Assembly (NCBI GenBank): GCA_963708735.1
Contig: CAVPTW010000005.1
Location: 1 to 64,000, forward strand
DNA: 64,000 bases
Direction of reading: 5' to 3'
DNA from: JAGPUQ01 sp963708735
Lineage (GTDB): Bacteria > Pseudomonadota > Gammaproteobacteria > Pseudomonadales > Porticoccaceae
The translations under genes were made by a program, and so were the position numbers. Under the pieces are notes generated by a model that did not search any database, was not told where the DNA came from, and saw nothing but the letters and a program-made list of their open reading frames with translations. Shown here piece after piece: positions 1 to 9,014 of the stretch (position 1 is the stretch's first letter; each line of letters opens with the position of its first letter).

Positions 1-91
1 CTTGCCGCCATCGATCGTCGGGCCTATCCTGCATCCGAGGCGCTGGCGCCATCGCTGCCACTGCGGCTTCCTCGACACGGGATGACAGTGT

Positions 92-895
92 ATGGCCGGC
101 GACCCGGCGATAGTCACCAGCAACCTCGTCAAAGACTACGGCGACACCCGGGCGGTGGACGGCGTCAGCCTGACGGTATCGCAGGGCGAAATCTTTGGCC
201 TGATCGGCCCCAACGGCGCCGGCAAAAGCACTCTCATCAAGATGCTGACGACCCTGCTGCCGCCCAGCGCCGGCTCGGCCACGGTGGCGGGTTTCGACGT
301 GCAGCGTCAGGCGGCGCAGGTGCGCCGGCACATCGGCTATGTGCCGCAGCTGCTGTCCGCCGACGGTGCACTGACCGGGCGCGAGAACCTGCTGCTCTCG
401 GCCCGGCTCTATGGCATTGCGCGGCACGAGCGGGCGGCGCGCATCGGCCGGGCACTCGAGGTCATGGGCCTCGCAGACGCTGCCGACCTGTTGGTGCAGC
501 GCTATTCCGGCGGCATGATCCGGCGCCTGGAGATTGCCCAGAGCATGCTGCACCGGCCGGCGGTGCTGTTCATGGACGAGCCCACCGTGGGCCTCGATCC
601 GGTGGCGCGCCGGGCTGTGCTGGAACACATTCGCGGCCTGCGGCAGCACCTGCGCACCACCATCGTGCTGACCACGCACTACATGGAAGAAGTGGAGGAA
701 ATGTGCGACCGCGTAGCCCTGATCCACCAGGGTCGCATCGTCGAAGTCGGCAGCCCGGCAGCCCTCAAGGCGGCGCTCGGCCCACAGGCGACGCTCGATG
801 AAGTCTTCGCCCATTTAACTGACACCGACACGCTTACCGAAGGCAGTTACGATGACGTCCGACGCACCCGCCGCTCCGCGCGCGAACACGGCTGA
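92..895 (+). CDS. ABC-2 type transporter ATP-binding protein (DrrA-like)
   Basis: ATPase subunit of an export ABC transporter; it should power the membrane permease encoded next. The 267-residue protein has a Walker A GPNGAGKST near residue 41, a signature YSGGMIRR near 140, Walker B VLFMDEPT near 158 and the switch histidine in TTHYMEE. The C-terminal DEVF tail is typical of DrrA/antibiotic-resistance type ATPases. An in-frame stop nine bases upstream limits the start to this ATG. It overlaps the permease gene by 44 bases, so the two are translationally linked. Substrate cannot be told from sequence. Confidence 0.93.
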   Translation: MAGDPAIVTSNLVKDYGDTRAVDGVSLTVSQGEIFGLIGPNGAGKSTLIKMLTTLLPPSAGSATVAGFDVQRQAAQVRRHIGYVPQLLSADGALTGRENLLLSARLYGIARHERAARIGRALEVMGLADAADLLVQRYSGGMIRRLEIAQSMLHRPAVLFMDEPTVGLDPVARRAVLEHIRGLRQHLRTTIVLTTHYMEEVEEMCDRVALIHQGRIVEVGSPAALKAALGPQATLDEVFAHLTDTDTLTEGSYDDVRRTRRSAREHG

Positions 896-1685
896 ACGGC
901 GCCCCGGCGATCGAGTGGCGGACTACGCCACCCAGGTATTCGCCGTGGCGATGGCGGAGATACAGAAGTTGCGCCACGACCCGGTGGAACTACTGACGCG
1001 CGCCGTGCAGCCGGTGCTGTGGCTGTTGCTGTTTGGTGGGGTGATGGCACGGGTGCGCGGCATCGCCACCGGCGACCTGCGCTATCTGGACTTCCTGTCC
1101 GCCGGCATCCTGGCGCAGAGCGTGCTGTTCGTTGCCATCTTCTACGGCATTTCAGCGATCTGGGAGCGCGACCTCGGCGTCCTGCAGCGCTATCTGGTGA
1201 GCCCGGCGCCGCGCTCGGCCCTGATCATTGGGAAGTCGCTGGCCGCCGGCGTGCGCGCCCTTTCGCAGGCCGGCGTCGTCTATCTGCTGGCGGCGGTGCT
1301 GGGGGTTGCGCTGCGGCTCGATCCGCCGGCAATCCTTGGTGTGGTGCTGCTGATCGGACTGGGTTCCGGCCTGTTCTCCACGCTCTCGCTCATCATCGCC
1401 TGCATCGTCAAAACCCGCGAGCGCTTCATGGGCATCGGCCAGGTGCTGACGATGCCGATCTTCTTCGCCAGCAACGCCATCTATCCGCTGGACTTGATGC
1501 CGGGCTGGCTGCACGCGGTGTCGCGCGCCAATCCGCTCACCTACCAGGTGGACGGACTGCGGGCGCTGATGCTGCACGGCGGGGTAAGCGTGTTCGGCCT
1601 GGTGCCGGATTTCGCCGTGCTGCTCGGCGGCTGGGCGGTGCTGGTGGTCATCGCCGCGCGGCTGTATCCACACATGGGCAGCTGA
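852..1685 (+). CDS. ABC-2 type transporter permease
   Basis: Membrane partner of the preceding ATPase; forms the transport channel in the inner membrane. The 277-residue protein has an N-terminal cytoplasmic stretch followed by about six hydrophobic segments, starting with PVLWLLLFGG near residue 54, and matches the DrrB/NodJ style ABC2 membrane family. A GAAGG sequence lies just ahead of the ATG inside the end of the ATPase gene. The gene ends 107 bases from the convergent dinB gene. That gap shows no clear terminator. Substrate unknown. Confidence 0.9.
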   Translation: MTSDAPAAPRANTAERRPGDRVADYATQVFAVAMAEIQKLRHDPVELLTRAVQPVLWLLLFGGVMARVRGIATGDLRYLDFLSAGILAQSVLFVAIFYGISAIWERDLGVLQRYLVSPAPRSALIIGKSLAAGVRALSQAGVVYLLAAVLGVALRLDPPAILGVVLLIGLGSGLFSTLSLIIACIVKTRERFMGIGQVLTMPIFFASNAIYPLDLMPGWLHAVSRANPLTYQVDGLRALMLHGGVSVFGLVPDFAVLLGGWAVLVVIAARLYPHMGS

Positions 1686-1792
1686 CCTCCGCGGGAAGGT
1701 CGAGTCCGGCCAGAACCACTCCATCCGCCGGGCAGTATCGCGCCTTCGCCAGCGCTCGCAACCGCGCTCCAGTCAGCAATGGCTGCTCGTGC

Positions 1793-2911
1793 TCAACCGC
1801 CTGGGCCTGTACCGGAAGGTTCGGTACCGACGGTAGTGGCCGCAAACAGATCGCGCTGCTCAGGCTCGGAACCCGCGCTGTCGCGCAGCCTCACACCAAG
1901 GCCCAGCAGCCGCACGGGTCGCGCGCGGCGCGCCCAGGCTTCTTCGCACAAGCGGCGGTAGCCCGTGAGCGCCGTGCCCTCGGGCAAGGCACGTTCGATG
2001 GTGGTCGCCGTGAAATCATCGAAACGCAATTTCAGAAAATGACGCTCGATGCGGTAACTGGCATCGAGCCGCGCCAGACGCCGCTCCAGTTCGATGTGAA
2101 GCTCGGCCAGGGCGTCGAGACAGGCGGCCAGACCCGGCAGGTCCTGTGCGTACGTGGTCTCGACGCTGAGGGATTTGGAGCGCCGATCGGCCAGCACTGG
2201 ACGCAGGTCGATGCCGCGGCAGAGTTCGTACAGACGCTGTCCCAGGGCGCCGAAATTTTCGGCAAGCCGCGGCTGCGACAAGCTGCGCAGATCGGCGCAG
2301 GTTTCGACCCCGAGTCCCGCCAGTTTTTTGGCGGTGGCGGCGCCGACCCCGAACAGCCGCGTCACCGGCAGCGCGCGCACGAAATCGTCCACCCGCTGCG
2401 GCGTGATCACGAACAGGCCATCCGGCTTGCGCCATTCGCTTGCGATCTTGGCGAGAAATTTGTTGGGCGCGACGCCCGCCGATACCGTGATGCGCACTTC
2501 GCTGCGCACCCGCGCGCGGATTTCCCGGGCGATGCGTATCGCGCTGCCACCACCGGCGCTCGCGCCGGTGACATCGAGAAAGGCTTCGTCCAGCGACAGC
2601 GGCTCGACGTGCGGGGTGTAGTCGAGAAAAATCTCACGGATCTGTTCCGCCGCCCGGCGATAGCGGGTGAAATCCGGCGGCAACACCACCAGTCCGGGAC
2701 AGCGGCGCAAGGCCTGCGCCATGGGCATCGCCGAACGGATGCCGAACGCGCGCGCCTCGTAGTTGCAGGTCGCCACCACGCCGCGCCGCTCGGGCCGCCC
2801 GCCCACCGCCAGCGGCCGACCGGCGAGGCCGGGGTCGTCGCGGGTTTCGACGGCGGCATAGAAGCAGTCGCAATCGCAGTGAATGATCTTGCGCGGTTCG
2901 GACAATTCCAT
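1793..2911 (-). CDS. dinB: DNA polymerase IV (Y-family translesion polymerase)
   Basis: Error-prone polymerase that bypasses DNA lesions. Recognised by the N-terminal HCDCDCFYAAVE palm motif (metal-binding Asp), the catalytic SLDEAFLDVT motif, and the helix-hairpin-helix and little-finger regions that follow. The reading frame stays open upstream through the heptanucleotide repeat, but homology begins at the ATG of MELSEPRKIIH, giving 372 residues, a normal length for DinB. The longer start would put repeat-encoded Ser-Ala-Leu-Gly sequence in front and is rejected. No convincing LexA box was seen in the upstream region. Confidence 0.94.
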   Translation of the reverse strand: MELSEPRKIIHCDCDCFYAAVETRDDPGLAGRPLAVGGRPERRGVVATCNYEARAFGIRSAMPMAQALRRCPGLVVLPPDFTRYRRAAEQIREIFLDYTPHVEPLSLDEAFLDVTGASAGGGSAIRIAREIRARVRSEVRITVSAGVAPNKFLAKIASEWRKPDGLFVITPQRVDDFVRALPVTRLFGVGAATAKKLAGLGVETCADLRSLSQPRLAENFGALGQRLYELCRGIDLRPVLADRRSKSLSVETTYAQDLPGLAACLDALAELHIELERRLARLDASYRIERHFLKLRFDDFTATTIERALPEGTALTGYRRLCEEAWARRARPVRLLGLGVRLRDSAGSEPEQRDLFAATTVGTEPSGTGPGG

Positions 2912-3001
2912 GGCGTCATTATCGCGGGCGGGGCCGCAGGAACAATCGCGGTGCGCGGCGGACGGTTGCGCCGCACTCGGGCCGACGCAGTCGGTATCGG
3001 G

Positions 3002-3050
3002 TGCCCAGTGCCCAGTGCCGAGTGCCGAGTGCCGAGTGCCGAGTGCCGAG
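3002..3050. repeat. Heptanucleotide tandem repeat, 7 copies
   Basis: Seven head-to-tail 7-base units: two TGCCCAG followed by five TGCCGAG. It lies in the 222-base gap between dinB (minus) and the outer-membrane protein gene (plus) and abuts a perfect palindrome. Units of this size change copy number easily by slippage. Confidence 0.95.
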
Positions 3051-3067
3051 TGCGACAATTTGTCGCA
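3051..3067. promoter_or_regulatory. Perfect 17-base palindrome, candidate operator
   Basis: TGCGACAA-T-TTGTCGCA is a perfect inverted repeat with 8-base arms around one base. It lies 67 bases before the ATG of the outer-membrane protein gene and directly after the heptanucleotide array. The form suits a homodimeric repressor site; the ACA/TGT core is loosely like BlaI/CopY operators, which is inference only. Confidence 0.5.
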
Positions 3068-3133
3068 TCGACAGGGGGGCGTCGCGGCCGGTAGTTTTGC
3101 CGGTTGCCAATAGCCGTCCAGAAGCGAAGGATC

Positions 3134-4153
3134 ATGTCCACATTTTTACGCCGCAGTTGCCTGTGCGGTATCCCGGTGCTCGCCTTGAACCTTGCCGCCG
3201 GCGCCTGGGCCGATCACGCCTCTGTGGGTCTCGGCGGCGGCGCCGGCAGTCCGATCTACACGGAATCCGCCATCACGCTGCCGGAAGGCCGCTGGAGCGC
3301 CGGCCTGCGTTCGGAATACAACAATTTTTCCCGGTTTTCCGACCCGCGCCTGGCAGGTACGGAGCGGCACAGCGTCGACACCCTGCGAGCCACGGCGCTG
3401 GGACTCAGCTACGGCCTTACCGACGACCTGACCCTGGGCCTGCGCCTGCCCTATATCCAGCGCCAGAACGTCAGGGAAGCGGATCACCACGTCTTCGATC
3501 ACGGCGCCGGTGCCCACGAGCACGCAGACCGGATTCTGAACCTGGGCGACCCCGAAGGTCTCGGCGACGCCACCCTGTTCGGGGAATACCGCTTCTTCCG
3601 CAGCGTCGATCAGCAGACCCATCTCGCCGCGCTGTTCGGAGTGAAACTCCCCACCGGGGAGACGCATCGCAAGCACGATGGCGAACGCCTGGAGACAGAG
3701 TTTCAGCCCGGCTCCGGCTCCACCGACGGCCTGCTCGGAGTCGCGGCTACCCACCTGTCCGGCGCTCTGTCCTACGACGCCAGCCTGCTCTATTCCGTGG
3801 TCACCACCGGCGCCCAGCACACCAATATGGGGGATGTGCTCAGCTACAACCTGGCGACATCCTACCGGCTCGGTGGCGAGCGACCGACCAACCCCTACGA
3901 TATGACGCGGCCGCACGCCTGGGATCTGATGCTGGAGCTCAATGGCGAGTACCGGGAACACGAGCAGGTCAGGGGCGAGCGCGATGCAAACTCCGGCGGC
4001 AATATCGTCTATCTGGCGCCCGGCGTGCGTTATCTGAACAAGGCGGGCTGGGGACTGGCGCTTTCCCTGGGCGTTCCGGTGGTGGAAAATTTCAACGGCA
4101 CCCAGGCCGACCCGGACTACCGGGTGCTAAGCTCCCTGAATGCCGCATTCTGA
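3134..4153 (+). CDS. Outer-membrane beta-barrel protein (Phenol_MetA_deg-like)
   Basis: Predicted secreted barrel of 339 residues with a signal peptide (MSTFLRRSCLCGIPVLALN, cleaved near GAWA-DH) and alternating amphipathic strands. Motifs such as GLSYGLTDDLTLGLRLPY and GVKLPTGETHRK resemble the MetA-pathway phenol degradation / transporter-like family. The start ATG is preceded by GAAGGA at the proper spacing; an upstream in-frame ATG lacks this. The stop overlaps the next gene by 14 bases, so the two form an operon. The Asp-box protein partner suggests a shared envelope role. Ligand unknown. Confidence 0.75.
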   Translation: MSTFLRRSCLCGIPVLALNLAAGAWADHASVGLGGGAGSPIYTESAITLPEGRWSAGLRSEYNNFSRFSDPRLAGTERHSVDTLRATALGLSYGLTDDLTLGLRLPYIQRQNVREADHHVFDHGAGAHEHADRILNLGDPEGLGDATLFGEYRFFRSVDQQTHLAALFGVKLPTGETHRKHDGERLETEFQPGSGSTDGLLGVAATHLSGALSYDASLLYSVVTTGAQHTNMGDVLSYNLATSYRLGGERPTNPYDMTRPHAWDLMLELNGEYREHEQVRGERDANSGGNIVYLAPGVRYLNKAGWGLALSLGVPVVENFNGTQADPDYRVLSSLNAAF

Positions 4154-5297
4154 TCCGCTTGGCAAAATCCTGATCCGACGCAAGCGCACGCCGGTGCGGA
4201 CATTGACCTGTGTGGTGGTGTTCGCGCTGCTGTTCGGCAGCGCGGCCAACACCCGCGCGGAAGCCGATTTCCAGCTCGCCGTGACGGCAGCCTTCGCTCC
4301 CGATGGCCGCCTGTGGCGCCTGCGCAGCGATGGTCATCAGGTGTTCGCCGATCATTCGGATGACTTGGGCACGACGTTCAGCATCCCGGTCCCGGTGAAC
4401 ACCGAGCCCCAGCCGCTCGCGATCTCCGTCGAGGAGCGCGCCAGCATCGCCTTCGCCGGCGACGCGGTGCACGTCGCCTATCCGGTGGCGGCCGGGGCTG
4501 GCGCTTCCCGCCTGTATCACGCGCTATCAACGGACGCCGGGCGGAGCTTTTCGACTCCGCAGCCCCTGGAGCAGGCGCCCGGTCGGCTGCACCGATTTGC
4601 CGTGAATGCCACCGGCGAACCACAGCACTTCTGGTACCAGGAGCCGGCGCCCGGCGCGCCCACGGCGCTCTATCGCGCGACTGCGGACCTGCCCCAACAA
4701 CTGTTGGCCACCGGCCTGTGCGACTGCTGCCGGCCCGCGCTCGCCTTCGATCCGCAGGGGCAGCCGGTCATCGCGGCGCGCTTCGTGTATTCCGGCAACA
4801 TCCGCGACCACGGCCTGATTCGCGTACCTGCGGTCGGACCGGCAAAGGTACAGCGTGTCACCTTCGACCAGTGGCGGATCGCCGCCTGCCCGACCCAGGG
4901 GCCGACGCTCGCGATCACCCAGACGGGCCGCTATCACCTGGCCTGGCTCACTCTCGGCGCTCACCGGGGCCTGTTCCGTGCCTATTCCGATGACGCCGGC
5001 GCACATTTCTCGCCCCCCGAAGCGTTCGGCGATCCCGACGCCTATGCCATGAATCCGGCGGTCGCGGCCCAGGCCGACGCGGTGGTGCTCCTCTGGCAGG
5101 AATACCGCGGCGGCCGCATCCGCGTACTGACCCAGCGTTCGGCGGATCGCGGTGCAAGCTGGGGTCCGGCGCGGGAGCTGGCCGTCACCACAGGGACTGC
5201 CGACCGTCCCGAACTGCTGACCCGCGAAAATGCGTTCTACCTGTCGTGGCATACCGGCGCGGGTTATCAATTGCTGCCGATTCCTCCCGCGCCCTGA
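4140..5297 (+). CDS. Secreted sialidase-fold (Asp-box repeat) protein with CDCC motif
   Basis: 385-residue exported protein: signal-like helix near residues 20-40 ending TRAEA, then a predicted beta-propeller with four Asp-box-like repeats (SDDLGTTFS, STDAGRSFS, SDDAGAHFS, SADRGASWG). Asp boxes are structural and do not prove sialidase activity. A CDCC cluster near residue 196 could bind a metal, and a separate Cys occurs in AACPTQ. It overlaps the upstream barrel gene, so co-translation is likely. Catalytic residues of true sialidases were not identified; the enzyme name should not be taken literally. Confidence 0.7.
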   Translation: MPHSDPLGKILIRRKRTPVRTLTCVVVFALLFGSAANTRAEADFQLAVTAAFAPDGRLWRLRSDGHQVFADHSDDLGTTFSIPVPVNTEPQPLAISVEERASIAFAGDAVHVAYPVAAGAGASRLYHALSTDAGRSFSTPQPLEQAPGRLHRFAVNATGEPQHFWYQEPAPGAPTALYRATADLPQQLLATGLCDCCRPALAFDPQGQPVIAARFVYSGNIRDHGLIRVPAVGPAKVQRVTFDQWRIAACPTQGPTLAITQTGRYHLAWLTLGAHRGLFRAYSDDAGAHFSPPEAFGDPDAYAMNPAVAAQADAVVLLWQEYRGGRIRVLTQRSADRGASWGPARELAVTTGTADRPELLTRENAFYLSWHTGAGYQLLPIPPAP

Positions 5298-5332
5298 TAG
5301 CGGGATGTCCCTGGTAACCGGCGGCCCACTGA

Positions 5333-5338
5333 TACAAT
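5333..5338 (+). promoter_or_regulatory. -10 element placing the selO transcript start at its ATG
   Basis: TACAAT lies six bases before the selO ATG, and no ribosome-binding site is present. If used, transcription would begin at or next to the start codon, giving a leaderless mRNA. A -35 match is weak. Confidence 0.4.
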
Positions 5339-5344
5339 GCGGCC

Positions 5345-6795
5345 ATGCACGGGCTTCATTTCGATAACCGCTTTCACGCCCTGGGCGATGCCTTCTATAC
5401 GGCACTCGCACCCACCGGCTTTGCCAATCCACATCTGGTAGCCGCCAACCCCGCGGTGGCCGGGTTGTTGGGACTGACGCCCGCCGCCCTCGACACCCCG
5501 GAATTCCTCGCCTGGGCCAGCGGCAACAGCGACGCGCCGGGCAGCGCGCCGCTCGCCATGGTCTACGCCGGCCACCAGTTCGGCGGTTACAGCCCGCAAC
5601 TGGGCGACGGCCGCGGCCTGCTGCTCGGCCAGGTGCGGACCCGCGCCGGCCTGCTCGACCTCCATCTCAAGGGCGCCGGCAAGACGCCCTACTCGCGCTT
5701 TGCCGACGGCCGCGCGGTACTGCGCTCGACCATCCGCGAATACCTCGCCGGCGAAGCGCTCCACGGCCTGGGCATTCCCAGCACGCGCGCGCTCGCCATC
5801 GTCGGCAGCGACGAGCCGGTGATGCGCGAGCAGATCGAAGCCGGCGCCATGTTGATCCGGGTGGCCCGCACCCACATCCGCTTCGGTTCCTTCGAGTATT
5901 TTCATCACCGCCAGCGCCCCGACGACGTGCGCGCCCTGGCCGACCATGTGATCGCCACCTACCTTCCCGAACTCGCCGTTGCCGCCAATCCCTATCTGGA
6001 GCTGTTCCGCCACGCCGTGCATGCCACCGCGCGGCTGATTGCCGCATGGCAGACGGTGGGCTTCTGTCACGGGGTGATGAACACCGACAACATGTCGATT
6101 CTGGGCGAAACCCTCGACTTCGGCCCTTACGGTTTCCTGGACGCCTATGATCCCGGACACATCTGCAATCACTCCGACCACGAGGGCCGCTACGCCTACC
6201 ACCGCCAACCGGCGATAGGGCTGTGGAACTGCAACGCCCTGGCGCACGGCCTGAGTTCCCTGATCGCGGCCGACGACCTGCGCACCGTACTGCTGGAATA
6301 TGAGCCGCTGCTGCTCGCGGAACTGCGCCGCCGCCAGCGCGACAAGCTGGGTTTGGCGCTGGAACTGGAGGGCGACACCGCCCTGATCGACGACCTGCTC
6401 GCACTCCTGGCCAAGGGCGGCGTCGACTACACGCTGTTTTTCCGCCAGCTCTGCGACTTCGTGCCCGGCGAGGTCAACACGCCGCTGCGCGATCTCTGCC
6501 CGGATCGCGCCGCCTTCGCGCCTGGGCCGCGCGCTACAGTACGCGGCTCGGCGCGGAAACCCGCACTGCCGCGGCGCGTCGCGCCGCCATGCGGCAGGTC
6601 AACCCGGCCCATGTGCTGCGCAACTATCTGGCCGAAACGGCGATTCGCGCGGCCGTCGACCAGGGTGATTACCGTGAAATCGAGCAGTTGCGCCAAGCCC
6701 TGGCGCAGCCGTTCGAACCGCCACCCGAATTCGCCCGCTACGCAGCGCCACCTCCGGACTGGGGTCGGGGCATCGCGGTCAGTTGTTCATCATGA
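5345..6795 (+). pseudogene. selO: Protein adenylyltransferase SelO (frameshifted)
   Basis: SelO-family pseudokinase that transfers AMP to protein Ser/Thr/Tyr. The first frame carries the strongly conserved AGHQFGGYSPQLGDGRG, LKGAGKTPYSRFADGRA and FCHGVMNTDNMS blocks and ADP/Mg-binding residues. Near 6505-6520 the homology moves to another frame (RAWAARYSTRLGAE, then NPAHVLRNYLAETAI) and ends SCSS, as SelO proteins do. The change fits loss of one base. Combined length about 483 codons is normal. Left in one frame, translation would run on to 7054 with unrelated sequence. This is either a real inactivating deletion or a sequencing error. Confidence 0.85.
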
Positions 6796-8639
6796 ACAAT
6801 GCGTCCCTGACCCGCGCCCGCCGCTCCGGCGCGCTACTGTCCAGCGGATTGCTGCTGCTGTGCGCCCTGCTCGCCCCGCAAACCTACGGCGCCGACGTCG
6901 CCATACCCCTGACTATCGATGGGCACCACCTCGACAGTGCCGTCGAACTCGCGCTGCACATGGACGCGGACCACCGCGCGACGCTCGCGGAAAACGCCTG
7001 CAACCGGGTCGAGATCGCCGATCCCAAGGTTCATACCGACCAGGGGCCGCTTGAAGTCGAGCTGACGCTGGTGGTGACGACCGCGCTCGAGGTCATGGGC
7101 GAGTGTCGCGGCCCCGAGCCCTGGCACGGCCAGATGACCGTCGAACTCAAACCCCGGACCGACGATTCCGGCCTCGCGGTGGTGTTTACGCCCCTCGGTG
7201 CGCAGGTGTGGCGTGGCGACGGCACCGAGGGCCTGCTGAGCCAGCCGGCGAAAGTGCTTGCGGAAAAACTGATTCTTCCGCAACTGGGCCAGGTGCGGGT
7301 GGATCTGGCCGCGCCGCTACGCGCTATCGACGACCTGCTGGCGGAACTCCAAAAAACCGGCGCGGAAACACCCCCACCGCTGGTGAAACGCTGCCACATT
7401 CAGTCCCTTGCGGTACTCCCCGAAGGCTTGCGCGCCACGCTCAGTTTCGCGCTGGCACCCCATCCGGTCGCCGCCGGCCCCGAACCGGTTCTCACCCCGG
7501 AAGAGCTTGCCGAATGGGCGCGCGTCGAGGATGAGCTGGACGGCTTTCTGACCACCATCATCGCGATGCTCGCGGAAACAGCGGATACGCGAGATCTACG
7601 TTTCGAGTTGCTGGGCGTGCTGCTGGACGCGCGCTACGCCATCGCCCAGGCGCTCACCGAGAACCATCCCGGCGGCGATCCGGTGCGGAAACTGTTCGCC
7701 GATACCTGGGATCGTCTGCGCCCCCACCTCGCGACACTCGCGCGCGCCAACCTGCCCGCGCTCGGCAATGACCTGCGTCTCGCCGGCTTCATCGCGGGGG
7801 GCGACGCGCTGCGGGCACTTGATGGCCTCGGGCCGGAATACGGCATCGAGATTACCCGCGACGGCCTGCGCCGGCTCGCCCGCCTGCTGCTCGCCGACGC
7901 CGCGCCGGCCTCGTTCACCCCCTTGCCGCTGGAGGTGGACCAGCGCCTGCGGAACCTGTTCCTGCTGGACGATTCCGAGACCAGTCGCGGCGGTCCGATG
8001 TTCCAGAATCTGGTGCAGTGGCTGGTACCGGCGGCGCAGGCGGCGGAGTCCGCGCCCCGACTCGCAACCAAAGTGCCCAGCCCCGGCGAACTCCAGGCCT
8101 ATCTGACGCAGGTCGCCGCCATCCTCGATGACAAGGCCAATGCCCGCCTGGGGCGCGACTCCCATCTGCCACAGCGCCTGGCCAAATCGTTCAATCCCCT
8201 GGTGCGTGCGACCGCGTGGAAGGAATCCTGCTGGCGCCAGTTCGTCGGTACCGCGGCGAAACCCGAGGTGCTGAAGTCTCCCGTCGGCGCCGTCGGCATG
8301 ATGCAGATCAACGGCCGCGTGTGGCGCGGGCTTTACGACCTCAAGCGCCTGGCGGAAGAGACCGACTACAACATCGCCGCGGGCGCCGAGATACTCGACC
8401 ACTACCTGGTGGATTACGCGCTGCGGCGCGGTGAGAATCGGCGTCCCGGCGGCGACGACAACCTCATTCGCGCGACCTATGCCGCCTATAACGGCGGCCC
8501 CGGACAGCTCTCCCGGTACCGGCGCACCGACACGCCGCAGTGGCAGCGCGCGATCGACAATGCCTTTTGGGATCACTACCAACAGATGAAGACGAAAGGC
8601 TGGCCGGATGTCGCCAGTTGTTATCCTGAAATCAGCTGA
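6792..8639 (+). CDS. Lytic transglycosylase with C-terminal SLT domain
   Basis: Exported murein hydrolase of about 615 residues. A signal peptide occupies roughly residues 12-35 (LLLLCALLAPQTYGA). A long middle region has no family I recognise. The C-terminal 140 residues form a lysozyme-like SLT domain: the catalytic Glu is in AWKESCW, followed by GAVGMMQIN and AAYNGGPGQLSRY. The ATG overlaps the selO stop in an ATGA junction, so translation depends on selO. A TTG three codons earlier is possible but less likely. The selO frameshift would weaken this coupling. Confidence 0.85.
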   Translation: MNNASLTRARRSGALLSSGLLLLCALLAPQTYGADVAIPLTIDGHHLDSAVELALHMDADHRATLAENACNRVEIADPKVHTDQGPLEVELTLVVTTALEVMGECRGPEPWHGQMTVELKPRTDDSGLAVVFTPLGAQVWRGDGTEGLLSQPAKVLAEKLILPQLGQVRVDLAAPLRAIDDLLAELQKTGAETPPPLVKRCHIQSLAVLPEGLRATLSFALAPHPVAAGPEPVLTPEELAEWARVEDELDGFLTTIIAMLAETADTRDLRFELLGVLLDARYAIAQALTENHPGGDPVRKLFADTWDRLRPHLATLARANLPALGNDLRLAGFIAGGDALRALDGLGPEYGIEITRDGLRRLARLLLADAAPASFTPLPLEVDQRLRNLFLLDDSETSRGGPMFQNLVQWLVPAAQAAESAPRLATKVPSPGELQAYLTQVAAILDDKANARLGRDSHLPQRLAKSFNPLVRATAWKESCWRQFVGTAAKPEVLKSPVGAVGMMQINGRVWRGLYDLKRLAEETDYNIAAGAEILDHYLVDYALRRGENRRPGGDDNLIRATYAAYNGGPGQLSRYRRTDTPQWQRAIDNAFWDHYQQMKTKGWPDVASCYPEIS

Positions 8640-8665
8640 CTTCAGCGGAGTTCCCGGAGCGGCCT

Positions 8666-8995
8666 TCAGCCTCCCAGGGAGCGGGAAAAGATCTGCAACA
8701 CGGCGACCCCGGCCACGATCAGGGCGAGCCCGATCAGCGCCGCGAAATCCAGTGTCTGCCCGAACCACAGCCAGCCGATCACCGCGATGAGCGCGGTCCC
8801 GACCCCCGACCAGATGGCGTAGGCGACACCGACGGGCACCACCTTCAGACTGAGCGAGAGACAATAAAACGCCATGCCGTAACCCAGCACCACCAGCAAC
8901 GACGGGAGCGGTCGGGTAAAGCCCGCGGCGGTCTTGAGCGCCGAGGTGGCGACTACCTCTGCGACAATGGCCAGGGCGAGATACCACCAGTGCAT
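8666..8995 (-). CDS. Small multidrug resistance (SMR) family transporter
   Basis: 109-residue inner-membrane protein with four transmembrane helices, as in EmrE/SugE. The essential membrane Glu is in AIVAEVVATSALK of helix 1; later motifs GVAYAIWSGVGTA and WFGQTLD are family-typical. The reading frame extends 16 codons upstream, but the ATG at MHWWYLALA matches the family start. It follows the methyltransferase gene by 19 bases on the same strand. It may export quaternary cations or guanidinium; the sequence alone does not separate these. Confidence 0.9.
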   Translation of the reverse strand: MHWWYLALAIVAEVVATSALKTAAGFTRPLPSLLVVLGYGMAFYCLSLSLKVVPVGVAYAIWSGVGTALIAVIGWLWFGQTLDFAALIGLALIVAGVAVLQIFSRSLGG

Positions 8996-9014
8996 GGCGC
9001 GGCGTTGCGGTTCG

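Noticed and set aside
1..91. Possible end of an upstream gene on the plus strand
   Set aside because: Two frames are open here, but neither has recognisable sequence and one continues as a shadow of the ABC gene, so no feature is claimed.
2912..3058. N-terminal extension of DinB through the heptanucleotide repeat
   Set aside because: Repeat-encoded residues lie before the conserved polymerase start; the shorter ATG gives normal length.
3146..3961. Long antisense frame within the barrel gene
   Set aside because: GC-rich shadow of a clearly coding plus-strand gene; many similar long shadows occur across the window, especially opposite nuo genes.
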